Positions 30,121 through 42,718 of a stretch of 64,000 nucleotides of DNA are shown here, one piece after another. The stretch is from assembly GCA_036346225.1 (NCBI GenBank), contig JARFIW010001339.1:1005001-1069000 (forward strand), given 5' to 3'. Both the position numbers and the translations under genes were made by a program. The notes under the pieces were generated by a model. The model did not search any database. It saw only the letters and a list, made by a program, of their open reading frames with translations, and had not been told where the DNA came from. The DNA is from Platerodrilus igneus. Its lineage: Eukaryota; Arthropoda; Insecta; Coleoptera; Lycidae. The stretch's first letter is position 1. Every line of letters starts with the position of its first letter.

Positions 30121-30591
30121 AATACTTTGAATAGTTATGCTGTTTTGATGAGGAAGCATTCCTTTTTTTAGAGAGAGCTAATTGAGCTCCAGGAAGTGAA
30201 GTTTTTTTGTGGAATTTGAAATAAATTGTAAAATGTTTGGTTACAGGTAGTAAATATTAGCCTTGTTAGAAGTAAGAACCTCAAGTTAAAGAATTATCGT
30301 GAATTTGAATTTTTTTTGTCCCGTGGAGTGTTTGACTTTCTAATTTGACCCCCTCCCAATTTTGATTAATACCGATTGTGACTCCCCGATTTTGTCTCCC
30401 GATGGACGTCAGGTACACGTAGTTACCAACACACTCGCATTTGTAAATATTTGTCTCCCCCATTTGAATAAATTCATAAAATTGCATAGTTAATTAGGAA
30501 GGTAGAAAAGGCTAGTATTATTATAATAAAAAAATTTTTTGTATTTGTTATATTTGAAGTTGTTCCTTAAAGGAAAAAAACTTTTTCTTTT

Positions 30592-30603
30592 AGGAAAGGG
30601 TAG
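30592..30603 (+). promoter_or_regulatory. Polypurine tract
   Basis: AGGAAAGGGTAG ends directly at the 3' LTR start (TGTAAC at 30604), the usual site of plus-strand priming. Confidence 0.75.
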
Positions 30604-32325
30604 TGTAACAATTTTATTTTCGCATTAAAATCTCTTCATTAAAGGTACAACGAATGTTAAAACACCTTTATTAACTAAAGTAATAATACGTGTAACAATC
30701 AAATTTTGCATTAATACAGTATCTAGAGTCGTTAGTCTATTTTTTTAGGAGGTCGGTGTATTACACAGCCACACGCACGCGCGTGAGAGGATTGACAACC
30801 CCCCACGGGACCCACCCACCAAGCAAGAACGCGGCAGGGGCACACGTCGATAGGTAAAAGCAGCGACAGCATGCATTCGAAGAGAATGGCGAGTGACCTC
30901 CGGGTCGCATTAATTGTGTGACACACTTCCTGAGTAACGGTTGGTATTGTATATTCGTTATCATAGTATCTAATTTAAAAATTTGTTTAGCGCAACTACG
31001 ACTTACAAACTACGACTTACAAACTACGCAACGAAAATTATATTTATAACTAAGATTAGACCATGGAAGATGACGCTACAAAATTTATGCAACTTTGAAT
31101 CAATGTAAGAAACCCACTTCGCTTCAACACCTGTATTTAAAGCATGGAAAGCAGGAATAATTAGCTGCAGACTCCGCACGGCGATGCAGTTCCCAATCTG
31201 GCCAAGGACAGCAGCCCGGGGTTTGGTTCGTAATAGCTTTAAGATTTCCTCAGTGCTTCCTTCTAAAAGCACGTTATTTCGTTTTGTTTTATAGAAGCAC
31301 AAATTTGTTATTCAGTTTATCTGTAGCTAAGCTGGTTTTCTCCAGTATCAAATTTAAATTTCACTTAGTTTCGTAGATATGTGACTACACGTGGCTTCAG
31401 CATAAATTAACAGCTGCGGCTACGTCACTTGTTTGTTTGAAATAAGCCGTCAACAATTGCACAATTGCAAGCAGATGTTTAGTATTACATTACTACCACC
31501 TTTGATAAAATTAGAGAATATCTTTGTGAATATTTTGACTTCAAATCGATTTTAATACTGTTAACTTAAAAGAAAGTTTTGTATATTAATTTGTAAATGA
31601 CCTACACAGATCTGATTGGGTTAGAAAACCTTAGTATAACCAGTCACACTGGGTTGTAATATATTTGAGTAAGAATCAAGTTGATAAACTTTACATTAAT
31701 TTTTCAAGTAATTCAATTATTCATTTTATTTTATTGCATTAAATTTTATTTACAGAAACAGAAAAATTCTTTCTAGTAAATTTATAATCCACGCTTAAAG
31801 TCTTTTATTCTGATCTAGTTTGATCAGACCTGATAAACAAAAACAATAAGAGTTAAATTTTTATGGTACCCTTATGTAGGAAACATTCTTTTGCATTTTT
31901 AGATATATTTGAGGGACACAAATAGTGTTCCCATTTTTATGTGACTTAATTATTATTTTTCCTTACAGGAACAGCGTCTTATTCTGTTAAGACAGGTTTT
32001 TGTCAGCGAAGGCGATCTTTTTCTTTGGGTCTCCACGTCCGCCCTTAGAAATTAGCCATGCCATTTACATGAATCAATCTGGACTTGGTGGCGCCTGTTT
32101 GTTTTAGTTTGAGTGTGACCCCCACAGATTTCGACTTACCCCCATTGCTCATAGCTCTACCCAAGGAATAGACCCCTAGTTACGTCGGAAGACTTTGTTT
32201 TGCAGACACCTAACTTGGAGCATGGTGATTATAAAGTAGTGTCGGCCAGAAGTTTAGAAAAACGTTTCACTAGCGCCCATGCGTGAGGCTAGCGGAGCCA
32301 ATTAGAGAGAAAAAAAATAGTTACA
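30604..32325 (+). repeat. 3' LTR (1722 bp)
   Basis: Same length as the 5' LTR and nearly identical, including the antisense 92-codon frame at 31024-31302. Ten or so differences are concentrated at 30740-30850, and the ones I could align are transversions. Confidence 0.92.
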
Positions 32326-32399
32326 AGGCAAATAAATCGCGGTGAAAGGTGATATAATTTGCATATATTTTAAATTCCTATGGGTATGATTAAATATTA

Positions 32400-33060
32400 A
32401 AAAGCTAAGATTATATGTTAGATCCGACTGCAAGTTCGGTGTAATTGTATAAATTATTTTTGGGTGATGTAACCAAGAATATAATATACGGCAAACCTGT
32501 CTTAACATGTTTTTGCAACACACCTTATGTTAATTAAATCCATTATATTATAAGTTAAATGTCGATATGATTTGCATATATATTACCAGACAACTATAAT
32601 TACAATAAAAAAACGGAAGGTTATTTTCTAGATTTCAGTTGCGAATTCTTGTTATTTTATCTTGGTAATGAAATCATGAAATGAACAACTTGTCTTTACA
32701 AGACTTTATATGCAGACCTTGTAAATTAAATCCATTATATCACTTTTTGCATATTTGCTAAATGTTATTCGATACTTAATACAAAATACAGCTCTCGAGG
32801 AGCGCTAAAAATTCTTTTCCACTTGCACGTTTTTGATTAACATAAAAAAATTCTTCACCACGTTTAATTTTTTTAGCTTATCCTACCAAAAAAAAAATCT
32901 CCGAAGCAGTCAAGTACCTAAAAAGATACAACCCCGCTCAGAACGTAGGCTCCATTCTACATCCATCCCCATGTAATTTAATATTTAACACGGGAACACT
33001 GCTAAAAATTCTTAAAAATCTCCGAAGGAGTCAATCACCCAGAGGGGTACGCGGGGGTGC
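32400..33060 (+). repeat. Dispersed repeat family A, copy 2
   Basis: TTAGATCCGACTGCAAGTTC, GGTGTAATTGTATAAATTATTT, CTGTCTTAACATGTTTTTGC and later ATTCTTCACCACGTTT match 9187-9610. The retroelement sits just to its left. Two near-copies of CTCCGAAG(C/G)AGTCAA with following AC-rich text occur inside it (32900 and 33020). Confidence 0.5.
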
Positions 33061-33211
33061 CCATTTATCATTTGACAATGTTTAACGTCATCCACTACGT
33101 TTATTGCACCCCCATTCACTACACTATCTAACAACAAAGACACCGGCCGCCGCTGCGCACCCCCCAAGGAAAAATGCCTAACGAGCCCCATTTATCAAAA
33201 CTATCCACCAA

Positions 33212-33440
33212 TAAAGCACCGGAGCCCCAGAGCTTCGCCCGCATTTTATTCTACACAGTGAACACCCCAAAAGCAAATTTTCCGTACAAAGACAATTTTG
33301 TTCTCAAAACCGGCGTATACATATCTTGCACACATCGAAGCCCCAGCGCTTTGTCCCCCGCATTTTATTCTACACAGTGGCATCCCAAAAGCAAATTTGC
33401 ACATAAAGACAAATTTGTTCCCAAACCGACGTATACATAA
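33212..33440. repeat. Two-copy tandem repeat, ~117-bp unit
   Basis: GCCCCAG(A/C)GCTT...CGCATTTTATTCTACACAGTG, then CCCAAAAGCAAATTT, ACAAAGACAA/AAAGACAAA and GCGTATACATA/ACGTATACATAA, occurs from ~33212 and again from ~33330. C-rich relative to flanks. Confidence 0.8.
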
Positions 33441-36400
33441 CTTACTGTGCGGTTTGTTGCCCAAAGCGGCATAGCTACACTACTTTTTATCTCAGTTTTA
33501 TTTAATGACTATGTAATAGCCGCGGTTTCTTTGTATCGGCATTATCTTTGATACGGATGAATAATTGGCTTTTAAAATATTTCTTAGTAAACGCGACGTT
33601 TTGGAAATTCTAGAAGTAAAATTCTAATTGAAACTCTAAAATTAATTTAAATGTTATCTACACACGGGAAATTTATTACATGATTAACAGGGTTTTTTTT
33701 ATACTTTGTAAATGCAATAGCATTTGCATCAAGATGTATTCTAGTAAAGTACGGATCCAAGTTATTTCCAGTATTTCTTATGAGGGATTTGTTTATAAAT
33801 AAAATAAGATTTGTATTAGCGAATATTTTATACACGGAATTTATCTGTGCTAATATGCATTAAAACTCGCAATTGGTTACTATGGCAGTCTTAACGATTA
33901 GTTTGCATAAGCTATCTTACTCGGCTGAAAAGAATTAATTTAAAAATAGGGCTTTTAAGTTTATATTTGTTTCACAATCTCTGCAATGACAGCAGAACAT
34001 GGAATTAAATTACATGATTAATAAGGGCTTCTTTATATTTCATTATATAATTACGCTTATATTTATACAGGGTAGCGGCATTAAATATTGGGAGATTTTA
34101 ACTTTTCCCGTTTTCTGGATTTTTGGGTATGTTTAGCATAGAATTTGGGAGTCCAATGACCTCTTGTGACTTCTTTAACACATCAACATACCCACACGCA
34201 CACACGCTCGCGCACACAACACATAGATGTGTTTAGAGTTTATCCAAGAGCCACCTAGCATCATTTTCTAAAGTTACGACGCCGCGAACCGGAGTAGATT
34301 AGGTTAAATGTAAGAAAAAAACCGGTCAAATTACCGTAGTTTTATAGATGGCCATACAAGTACGTTCTGCCTTTGAGATTTGTGGAATGTTATAAGCAAA
34401 ATCTATTTGCAATAAAGAACAAACATGCATGACAATCTATAAAATTACGATTTAGTTTTGATTCAACTTTTGTCCTTCCACGCTTAGTAATGTTCGTGTT
34501 TCCTACCTGATGGCGGTACTGTATTGTTTTTGCTTATTTGTACAGAATCCTTTATTTATTTTTATTTGTTAATAAATAATCGTGGGCGACGTGCTTTTTG
34601 TGTTTTCTTGGTATGTGGGTAAATCCCCCACCCTCCGCGTTTGATAGTTAGCCTGGTATTTACTTTTATTCCGGCTACGTCTAGGTACGTAGCACACTGA
34701 AGTAAAATAATGCCTTTTAAAAATGAATCATTGTAATTAGCACCGCGACTTACAAAGCTTTTTACGGAAAAGGTTTCGGTATAGAATTATAGTTTTTAAA
34801 ACTCAGTCTGTATTCACAGGGAGAGAAAACGTGTTTCCGTTTTCAAAAACAATTTTCTTCATAAAATGTCATGTATTCTACGAACCGCATCCGTGAGATA
34901 TGTCCAAACAGCAGCTGCAAAATATTCCTAGAATACTGCTTACACACAAGGCCCAATTAATGATAACATAACAACATCCATGAATATTGTTCGTACACGT
35001 GCACATCTGAGAAATAACAGAATACCGCTTGATAGAATTTCTCCGTAATAGTCTAGAAACAAACCATTAAAAGTTTTTGTCTTACAATGCATGTGGTTGA
35101 AACGTTGTTATGATACGAGAAGTTTTAATCCTTCAATGAAAACCATAAAAGTATTTGATGTAGGTGGTTAATTTATTTCAGGGAATTTATAATTGCGAGT
35201 TTTTTAGTCTTTTCAAAAACAAAGCAAATTATTGTAGAATAAATTTTAAGTATTTAACAATGTACTGAACACTATGAGGTTTTATAGAAAGCTTAAATAA
35301 TTACTCATTCAATTTAAAAGAAGTCGAGTTTGTTGAATCACTTAATGTGTGGAAAGTTTAAAATTTTATAGGGCGTCTCTAAATAAACGTAGTTGGAAAT
35401 TAATATTTATATACAGTATGCAAAAATCGATCAATTGCAGGGATTAAACGTAACAATTTTTTCCTCTAGCAAAATTTAAAAATCTGGAAATTAGAAACGA
35501 CGAATCATGCAGTACGTTAGTAAGACAAACCAAAAGAAAATTCGTTACAGAAAACCAAACGAAAAGGAAAAAAACAAAAATTAACATAACCGGCTTAAAG
35601 AACCAATATACACTGATAAGGTAAACCAAATGAAAATTCGCTTAAAAAAATTCAAAAAATCAAAAACCAACAAAAGAATTTTTATCCGGCATGAAGGACC
35701 AGTACATCAGACCAAGTCAAGAAGTCTAAAGGAAAAGAAAAACTATAAGTTAGCAATCACCGAGGAAAAGATGGAATGGCCTTACACTACACAAGTCGTC
35801 GGAAGACGGAAAAAAGAAAGATCTAGAAAGCACCTACGTCAGGAAGTGGATCGAATAATTTAGTTAAGTCCGCATGAAAAGTAACAGTAAGATAACCATC
35901 AGAAGAAACGGTTGCAACAGGCGTACGGGTACTATCGCAGTCATATACGCAAGTATTTACGTACGTATGCAAGTGTTCTAGCATACAACACGCCTGTATC
36001 CAAACATCTACCCTATACGCAACTGACCCCACGACATGCGAACGCAAATACGCACTCTTTTACACATATACGATCATGTACAGGCCAGCACAATTAAAAT
36101 ATACTCATTCACACGCAATCCCATTCATACAAACGCTATAATCACAAACTGTACCTCGCTTAACTACCAACATATGCGTACTTACCTAAGCAAGTCTTTT
36201 TGGCCGGCCGTATACTTACTCGCGGCCACCTAAACACGCATAAATGGCATGCTGGCAGTCATTCGTCGAGACACGTGCACGTTTTTGCGTGCAAAAGCAA
36301 TGTAGGACGCACATAAAATCATAAACACGCTGACGCTTTTACACGCACATGCACATACATACACTTTCATCGCACACGCGCACTCGCATGAATGTACGAA

Positions 36401-36640
36401 GGCATGCATACGCACATCACGCTCAAAACCACTTTTCATTCCCGATACCTTCATGCATTGAGATTTATCGTAATCGCCATATACAAAATAGGCTGTGATA
36501 GTTAGACTTGTTTTAAACGTACCGATATCCGCGTATCATAGTTGACAAATTATTATTTTTGGTATAAATGCTTATTGAATCAAGTATAACTTTAGAAAAG
36601 TATAAGGTTGTTAATATTTTATAACAGAGTATGATTTCTG
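33441..36640. other. Non-coding stretch
   Basis: About 3.2 kb with no supported gene. A Lys/Arg-rich 77-codon frame (35630-35863) faintly recalls the C-terminal end of LINE proteins but is too weak to call. 34420-34530 (CTTCCACGCTTAGTAATGTT, CCTGATGGCGGT) recurs at 49870-49980. An alternating purine-pyrimidine, CG/CA-rich segment spans about 36230-36420. Confidence 0.45.
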
Positions 36641-36646
36641 TTACAG

Positions 36647-36869
36647 CATGCACCCTCGGAAGTTTGATGAAGCTTTTAGTAAATACCTTGAAATAGGAGG
36701 CCAGAGGATACGTTTTAGAAAACAAGTTTTAATTTCACCATTACCATGCATAAAAGAAGCCAGATATCGATGCTGTTATTGTGGAGGGGATTTAGATTCA
36801 TCAGAATCATACTTTAAAGTTAAGGAGCATCTCAGATGTTTAGCCTGCAAAGATACTGGTAACTATTGA
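36647..36869 (+). CDS. Possible terminal exon with CxxC zinc ribbon
   Basis: A 73-codon frame starting just after a good splice acceptor (TTCTGTTACAG|CATGCAC) and ending at TGA 36869. Its C-terminal half has two Cys pairs, YRCCYCGG and RCLACKDTG, about 27 residues apart, a plausible zinc-binding ribbon. The N-terminal half is basic. I do not recognise the family and see no donor or upstream exon that I can tie to it, so it may be the last exon of a gene, a retro-fragment, or chance. An A-run follows the stop. Confidence 0.35.
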
Positions 36870-38030
36870 AAAAAAAAACAGTTTAGGGAATACAAATTCT
36901 CTTCCTTTTCATTTTTATATAAACACTAACTTATTATAAACACTTTATTAGTAGGTAACTTCTAACGGAAAATTGTTCATTCTTATGTGTAACTTCCCAT
37001 AAGACAATTTAAAGATAATCCTGTTCATTTTTATGCAATTCAAGGTCGTCCGTTCAAATCACAGAACGTTATCAGGGATTACTTTCACGCTTCGTGTATG
37101 TATTACTGTATATTCTACAGTTGTAGTTCCCTTTTGCCTTCGGGGTCAAAAATTGGCGATCGCAATTGAATAAGTCAACATAAATCAATACATAAATAAA
37201 CAATATAGATTTATTAGAAAATCTATGCAATATGCATAGCAGTAGTTAATATCTTTTCTTATATCTATATGTACAATAATAATAATAGGACTATTTTTAT
37301 ACATATTTACAAGTACACATATTTAAAAAAAATATAGTAATACACGTAATCTATTTCGCACCAGCTCTATATTATAACGTTTTAGAAAATGAACACAATC
37401 GTCTATATTCGAGACCTTTGATTTTTTAAATATAACTGCGACTGCGCTTTATGTTGTTAATTTACCAGAAGTTTTGAGTTGTTTTAGTGTATTACGGGAT
37501 GCACTGCATTGTAGGGGTTACTCTCACCAAGTCTAGACGACACCATTTTGCTTAAGAAATCCTTTATAAAACAAAATTTTAAGATAAATAAGTGGCGAAA
37601 TTATTTAGGTTTTAATAATCGTTGGTAAAAGCAAACTCCAAGGCTATGGTTTTTACAAAGGAATGCGATTCTACATTTATATCTAACAATATAATGCTTG
37701 TTCAGTCACTAGATATGGAATAGTATCAAATCTATAAATTTACTGCGATTTGTGAGGTTGCTTCAAAAGCAAACAAAAATAGGCCCTTATGTACCGCAAA
37801 TTAATTGTTTCTCTTAAACAACTCGCTTTCAACTTTGTATCCAGTAAATGAACGTCTTCTTTTTTGATGTTCAGAAACTAGATTAGAAGTGTCTATTCAC
37901 TAAAAAATTTATAAAACTGTGGAAAGAACTATAATTGTTTTTATTTTATTCAATTTCAGAACAATTTATGTTACTGTCTAGTGATGTTTTTATACTGCTA
38001 GTAATACGCTACATGTAAAATGCTTCAGTC
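36870..38030. other. Non-coding stretch
   Basis: AT-rich, with no supported gene. A GTTCAAATC tRNA-like word near 37053 has no matching upstream box. Confidence 0.4.
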
Positions 38031-38040
38031 AAAACCCTTC

Positions 38041-38690
38041 TCGACATGAGAAATGGACGCGAAACTTTAATCGAGCGTTTAAAAACTATGGGGTTTCTAA
38101 ATCCACCCTACGCAAGAAAGTGCCCAATATTTGGAAAATGATCTCACAGCCAATTTCAAACCAAACTGAAGAAGGTCGACTAAAATACTGAATCATTTCT
38201 AAAGCGAAGTTAGGATTTTCAATGCATCCTACTGAAGTAAAAGATGCTGTGCACAGAATTTTGAAAGGAAATAAGAACCAAATCCATTCAAAGACGATAT
38301 GCTGATGGCTGAGCGAAAAGTGGTTACACCTATTTTTACAAAGACATCACAAGATTAAATACTAAAATTATTTTAAAGTCATGTGCAGCAGTGACAATAG
38401 TAGTATGTTTCACAGAATTAACAGACTTTTTAAAAGAAGAAAAGTTACTAGATATAATGAAAGATCTGTCCAGAATATTTAGTGCATGCGAAACAGGAGT
38501 AAGAACTTGTTCAAATTTTGGTTTAGTTTTAGGCCCAATCGTTAAAAGTTAAAAATCTTTATGAAATTTCATCTGGAGATGAAAAGAATCAGTTACGGTA
38601 TTATGCAACCATTGCCCAAAAGGTGTTCCGGTACCCGCTTTCCCTATGGTATTTTTAAATAGTGTTAAGTACACTTTTGTTGATGGTTAA
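38041..38690 (+). pseudogene. pogo/Tigger-type DDE transposase remnant
   Basis: Readable in pieces across frames. An N-terminal psq-type helix-turn-helix reads NRAFKNYGVSKSTLRKKVPN. A linker reads KLGFSMHPTEVKDAVHRILK, then NPFKDDMLMAE. The start of the DDE domain reads FSACETGVRTCSNFGLVLGP, then later TVLCNHC. In active members this block reads DETG; here Cys replaces the catalytic Asp. There are several stops and frameshifts, and the C-terminal half of the transposase is missing. Pogo-like enzymes cut and paste at TA sites. I found no terminal repeats. Confidence 0.65.
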
Positions 38691-40239
38691 TTATGCTTGG
38701 GCGTGATGACGTAGCTTGGTAATGTGATGGTAGAGTCTTTCGTAGTGAGAGGTGGTACTTAACTCAGGTCCTAGGGACCTAGGGATGTAAAGGGGTCTGT
38801 AGGAACCGCGATGGGGTTTTGGAACAAGACATTCTTGTAAAACGGTTATAATAATAAAGAGTAGTGATAAGATGGAAGTAAACAACAATATTTAATAAAC
38901 AATAAATAAACTTAAAGCTAAATGACATGTAACAAAAGCAAAGCAGTAAAAGAGTTAAGGAATTACTTACGTGACCATCTGTAATTAAATGCCTCAGCAT
39001 CCATAAAAGACTAGGTTACCATTTTGATGGTTGGCTCTGAGCCGACTTGCTCCAGAGCAGTGGATGAAATAGGATCAACCACAGACTGAATTACTGACAG
39101 ACTCTCCGGTGCTTCGTCTTTTATAACTGCTGATAACATGAAATGGGTTTTCTGCCGAAGGTTGTGGCAGACGATAAAAGTGTATGTTTAATGGTGGCAA
39201 GCCAAAACTTCCCCGAGTTGTAGGACATCTGCAGGAAACCTAAATGTGGTTGTTACAAAGTAAAGACATGACTAAAAGATTAATTATACAAAAAGATAAG
39301 TGTGGTGAGATAATTTCAAGAACATGACATTTGATACACATTATACAAGTTTTTCTAGAAGAAAAGATGTTCGGCTTACTGATTCTGTTACAATGTAACA
39401 TTTTAAAAGTAATCTAAAATAATGGCTTTGCTATATACAACAATAGCTAGCGCTGTCGGTTTGAAGAGAATGGGGAATAGGAAAATCATATACTGGATAG
39501 ATGACTGAAGACACTTTCTATGAATACGTACCCAATATTTCTTATCTATCGTTGATCAAAGTACCATATTTTCCATTCTTTTATTCATTGGCGGACACAG
39601 CTCTCACAACAGCATCGAATTATACGAGTTTTGCCTGAAGGACAAAATACTTTTATTTAGTTTATTCTTTCCAAATGTGTTCTTTAGCCATGTGACGTAA
39701 CAATTTTAGCCGCATATTTAGCAAGTAATTGTTGAAGCTCCTGTATAAAAGTTATGACTGCTGCAATGTCGGCAGCGTAATCAAATAATGGGGGATGGAA
39801 AAAGCGTCCCATCGCGCTCTGTGCAAAAAAGCACCCTTCACGAATCTAAGGTGTTTATCTCTATAGACATTAGAATCAAAACCATATAAAAATAATTCGT
39901 ACTAAATCGACTTTGCGTAAATATTCCACACGTATGCGCACAAGGTCAATTTTAACTCAATAAATAATAACGAATCCAACAGAAGTTAAAGTATGCCCAA
40001 AGGAAAAATTAAAATTCAAAGAAACCAAAAAAAAACTTAGTAGGACTTATAAAATAGAATCTAAGAACGTTAATCGAATTGGAAAAATATAATACAGGAA
40101 TAGAAATAGGACGCCAGTGTTTTCAAAAACTGGAATTTCCAGCGAAAACACAATTCTGGTAACTTGGAATATGTACTGAAAAATTCGGGACCAAATGTTG
40201 AGTAAGGATAAAGATTTCCAAAAATTAAGAACAAACTCT
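38691..40239. other. Non-coding stretch, unassigned
   Basis: No supported gene. GGTCCTAGGGACCTAGGGA at ~38766 is a short palindrome. Composition is less AT-rich at 38690-39230, which may be a fragment of another element. Confidence 0.35.
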
Positions 40240-40433
40240 TAAGCAAAAAGTACGGTTTAAGAAATTGAGCAAATTTTAAGAACAACAGAAGGGTTTAGAA
40301 AATTGTAGCCCACATTAAGTAAAAGGAACGGGTTCAAAAATAGTAGCCAACAGTAAGAAAAAAGAACGGATTCGAAAATTGGAGCCAACAGTAAGTAAAA
40401 GATCAGTTTCGAAAATCGGAGTCCCATGTTGGA
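40240..40433. repeat. 38-bp minisatellite, ~4-5 units
   Basis: Units of the form AAGTAAAAGGAACGGGTTCAAAAATAGTAGCCAACAGT, diverged and head-to-tail: clear at 40278, 40316, 40354 and 40392, with a weaker unit before. Open frames on the minus strand here follow the repeat and are not genes. Confidence 0.78.
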
Positions 40434-40752
40434 TACGCCAGATTTTTGTGTTACGGTGTTCCGTGCAGCCAGGAACGAAAGCAGCAACGTAAATAGTAGA
40501 AAATCGTCTACACCAAATACCGCAACAAAACACAGGGACAGAATCAAACTCCAAAAGGATTATAGTTCGGGCTAGCTTAAAAACTTCGTAGAGTAGGGTG
40601 GGCGACCTAAAAAAAAAGGAGTTGAAAACCTCAGTAACAACACACTATTTTACGATCATGTAGGAAAACATACAGTTCCGAAAGAATATTCATAAACGTC
40701 GAAAACACATTTACGTAATTGTTCGTTACAACGTGAGTTACATATCCCCTAA

Positions 40753-40753
<1 letters not shown>

Positions 40754-40800
<47 letters not shown>
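40754..40800. repeat. (TA)n microsatellite
   Basis: Uninterrupted TA dinucleotides. Confidence 0.9.
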
Positions 40801-40802
<2 letters not shown>

Positions 40803-41174
40803 CTATGCTCCCTAAATTATTCGCGCCCCATCGTTTTGGCGACCATATTTATATTGCTATGTATAAACATAAATTGGAATTATCGATCTCCGACGTTGGG
40901 CTGTCTTATTAATATTGCTACGAACTCCCTCCAGGAACTTAACTGGATTTTATCTTGAACCTACCTTGTCGACCAATAACAAAATTTGATATGTTACCGC
41001 CTTACTCGTTATCAATTTCGTATTCAACTTATAGCTCCTCCTTGATTGTTTAAATTATCAAATCACTCCCATTAACTTTATCTTATGACCTCGACTAGCA
41101 TTTATTTGGAATTATAAAATTCAGTTAATTCGATTCTATATATTAAAGCAAATATTATGTACAGTTTTTGTAAA

Positions 41175-41330
41175 TTATTTAAAATACACTTTTCAATTAA
41201 TTAATGTTGTAAATCTCATTTATCAAAAATCATATACTTTTTAATCAAACCCAAAGTCACCAAAAACCTATTATTTTTATAAAAGAAGAAGTGTGGAACG
41301 TTCAAAACCTCTTATCATATCACGCACTTT
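41175..41330 (+). repeat. Dispersed repeat family B, copy 2
   Basis: Co-linear with 9880-10035 (TTTTCAATTAATTAATG, AAAGTCACCAAAAACC, GTGGAACGTTCAAAACC). Confidence 0.55.
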
Positions 41331-41442
41331 ATACGTATGCAAATCCTCTTTTTGTTGACTTTTTCACATTCATTTATATTAAGCAAATTCAATATTCAAA
41401 TAAAAAAGTAGAAAAATAATGTCTTATAACTAAAAATCTAAC

Positions 41443-41595
41443 CTGGTCTATTTTTTTCGCATTGACGCATCTATAATCAGCTAATATTTCCCATGCATTA
41501 AGCCATCCATTTGAATAAAAATTATCTTCCCCCAATTCAGGATTATCACATGCCCATTCGAAACGTTGTCTATCCACACGCTTGAACCATTGCAT
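41443..41595 (-). CDS. Possible exon or transposon fragment, Trp/Arg-rich 50 residues
   Basis: From an ATG at 41595 the frame reads MQWFKRVDRQRFEWACDN, then NGWLNAWEILADYRCVNAKK, up to CAG|GTTAGA, a fair splice donor. The residue mix (four Trp, alternating charged and aromatic) looks coding rather than random in this AT-rich setting. I recognise no family. It may be a first exon, or a remnant of a transposon protein. No partner exon was found. Confidence 0.25.
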
Positions 41596-42534
41596 TTAAA
41601 TTATTGCCATCACCCTCTGGACTACCATTATTAACTTATACTTATGCACCCCAATTTATTGTCATCTCATTCAGACTTATTACTTCTTATCAATTTCCCC
41701 AAACTTAGAATTGGATTATCATTTTCCGGACTCGGAAATCGTAGTTTATTTTCTCCGGACTTAGAAGTCCTATTATTATTGTGTTTTAGTTTAAAATAAA
41801 ATTCCCCAAAATCTACTTACGTTTAATCGGCAATCATAATTTTTATCTTCGCACAATTTTTCACTTAAACTATTATTACGTATCACTTTATTTCATAGTG
41901 GCGCACCTCGGCCTTTGTTGAGTTGAAAACTGAGTTTGTTATCACCGTACCTGTTAATATATCATTGATCTCCTACTCCGTCAGTGGGTATGGTCTACAA
42001 ACTCGTCGCTCATTCTAACCAATCAAATCTTTGCATTTAAAGTAGTTTTTGATGTAATTTTCTATGCTTTCAAATAATTGTGACTTGCTCGCAGCTGTCT
42101 TGTTATCAAACATGCGGTGTTTTGACGAATCTAATCGCTTTTCCATAAATAACTGATGCAATTCGACTTTTAATTTTCATATCTGCATGCTATTTACGCA
42201 ATTTTTAATCTCCTTTCTTATTAAAAATGGTTAACTATTTTGTACGCATATACACTTTGCTTCCTGAAGCTCTATTTCTTATCTCCGTATTAACCTAATT
42301 GTTTGGAACTCTTTTGAATGCGTGTTTAATTACACTTTATTATGTTTACTTACAAAATACGCGTGCTTCCACTGAAAATATCATTATTTGCCTTACCTAA
42401 ATTACCTAAAACTCTATCTACATGGTGTTAAATATTTACTATCTACTTAATGCATGTCTTTTTTATTCCTACGCTAACTATGCGTCTTCTTATATCTATC
42501 TGCGTCGCTTAAAACTATTTATACTTTATATACA

Positions 42535-42680
42535 GGGTGTTGACTGCTTACTATTTACAAACTATTTCCATTTCTCAATTCTTTTACTAAATAAATGCAG
42601 TTTTCTGCTTTCTATGATGATTTCTCATTTCTAAACGACCTTTACTATAAAGTACACCCTTAAACAACCCCTTATCAGAG

Positions 42681-42717
<37 letters not shown>
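42535..42717 (+). repeat. Dispersed repeat family C, copy 2, ending in (TA)n
   Basis: ACAGGGTGTTGACTGC, CTAAATAAATGCAGTTTTCT and AAACAACCCCTTATCAGAGC match 25335-25510; a TA run (42682-42717) follows. Confidence 0.6.

Positions 42718-42718
<1 letters not shown>

Larger units (their letters stand above)
25762..32325 (+). mobile_element. LTR retroelement with shrunken interior, 6564 bp
   Basis: Two LTRs of 1722 bp each (TGTAAC...GTTACA) flanked by AGGC at 25758-25761 and 32326-32329, a 4-bp target duplication. Behind the 5' LTR is a primer-binding site, before the 3' LTR a purine tract. The interior is only ~3.1 kb. It retains a gag start and an integrase, but I see no protease, reverse transcriptase or RNase H. 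Gag N-terminal style, 4-bp duplication and integrase type suggest Ty3/gypsy. It is a deletion derivative that would need help in trans; near-identical LTRs point to recent insertion. Confidence 0.9.

Noticed and set aside
35630..35863. 77-codon basic frame resembling a LINE C-terminal end
   Set aside because: Only a loose W/R-rich resemblance; no reverse transcriptase upstream and no tail.
36230..36454. Cys-rich minus-strand frame
   Set aside because: Arises from a CA/CG alternating stretch; low complexity explains the residues.
37030..37110. tRNA-like B box (GTTCAAATC)
   Set aside because: No A box at the right distance and no cloverleaf.
40257..40554. Minus-strand frames of 79-96 codons
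   Set aside because: They follow the 38-bp minisatellite; length is a by-product of the repeat.
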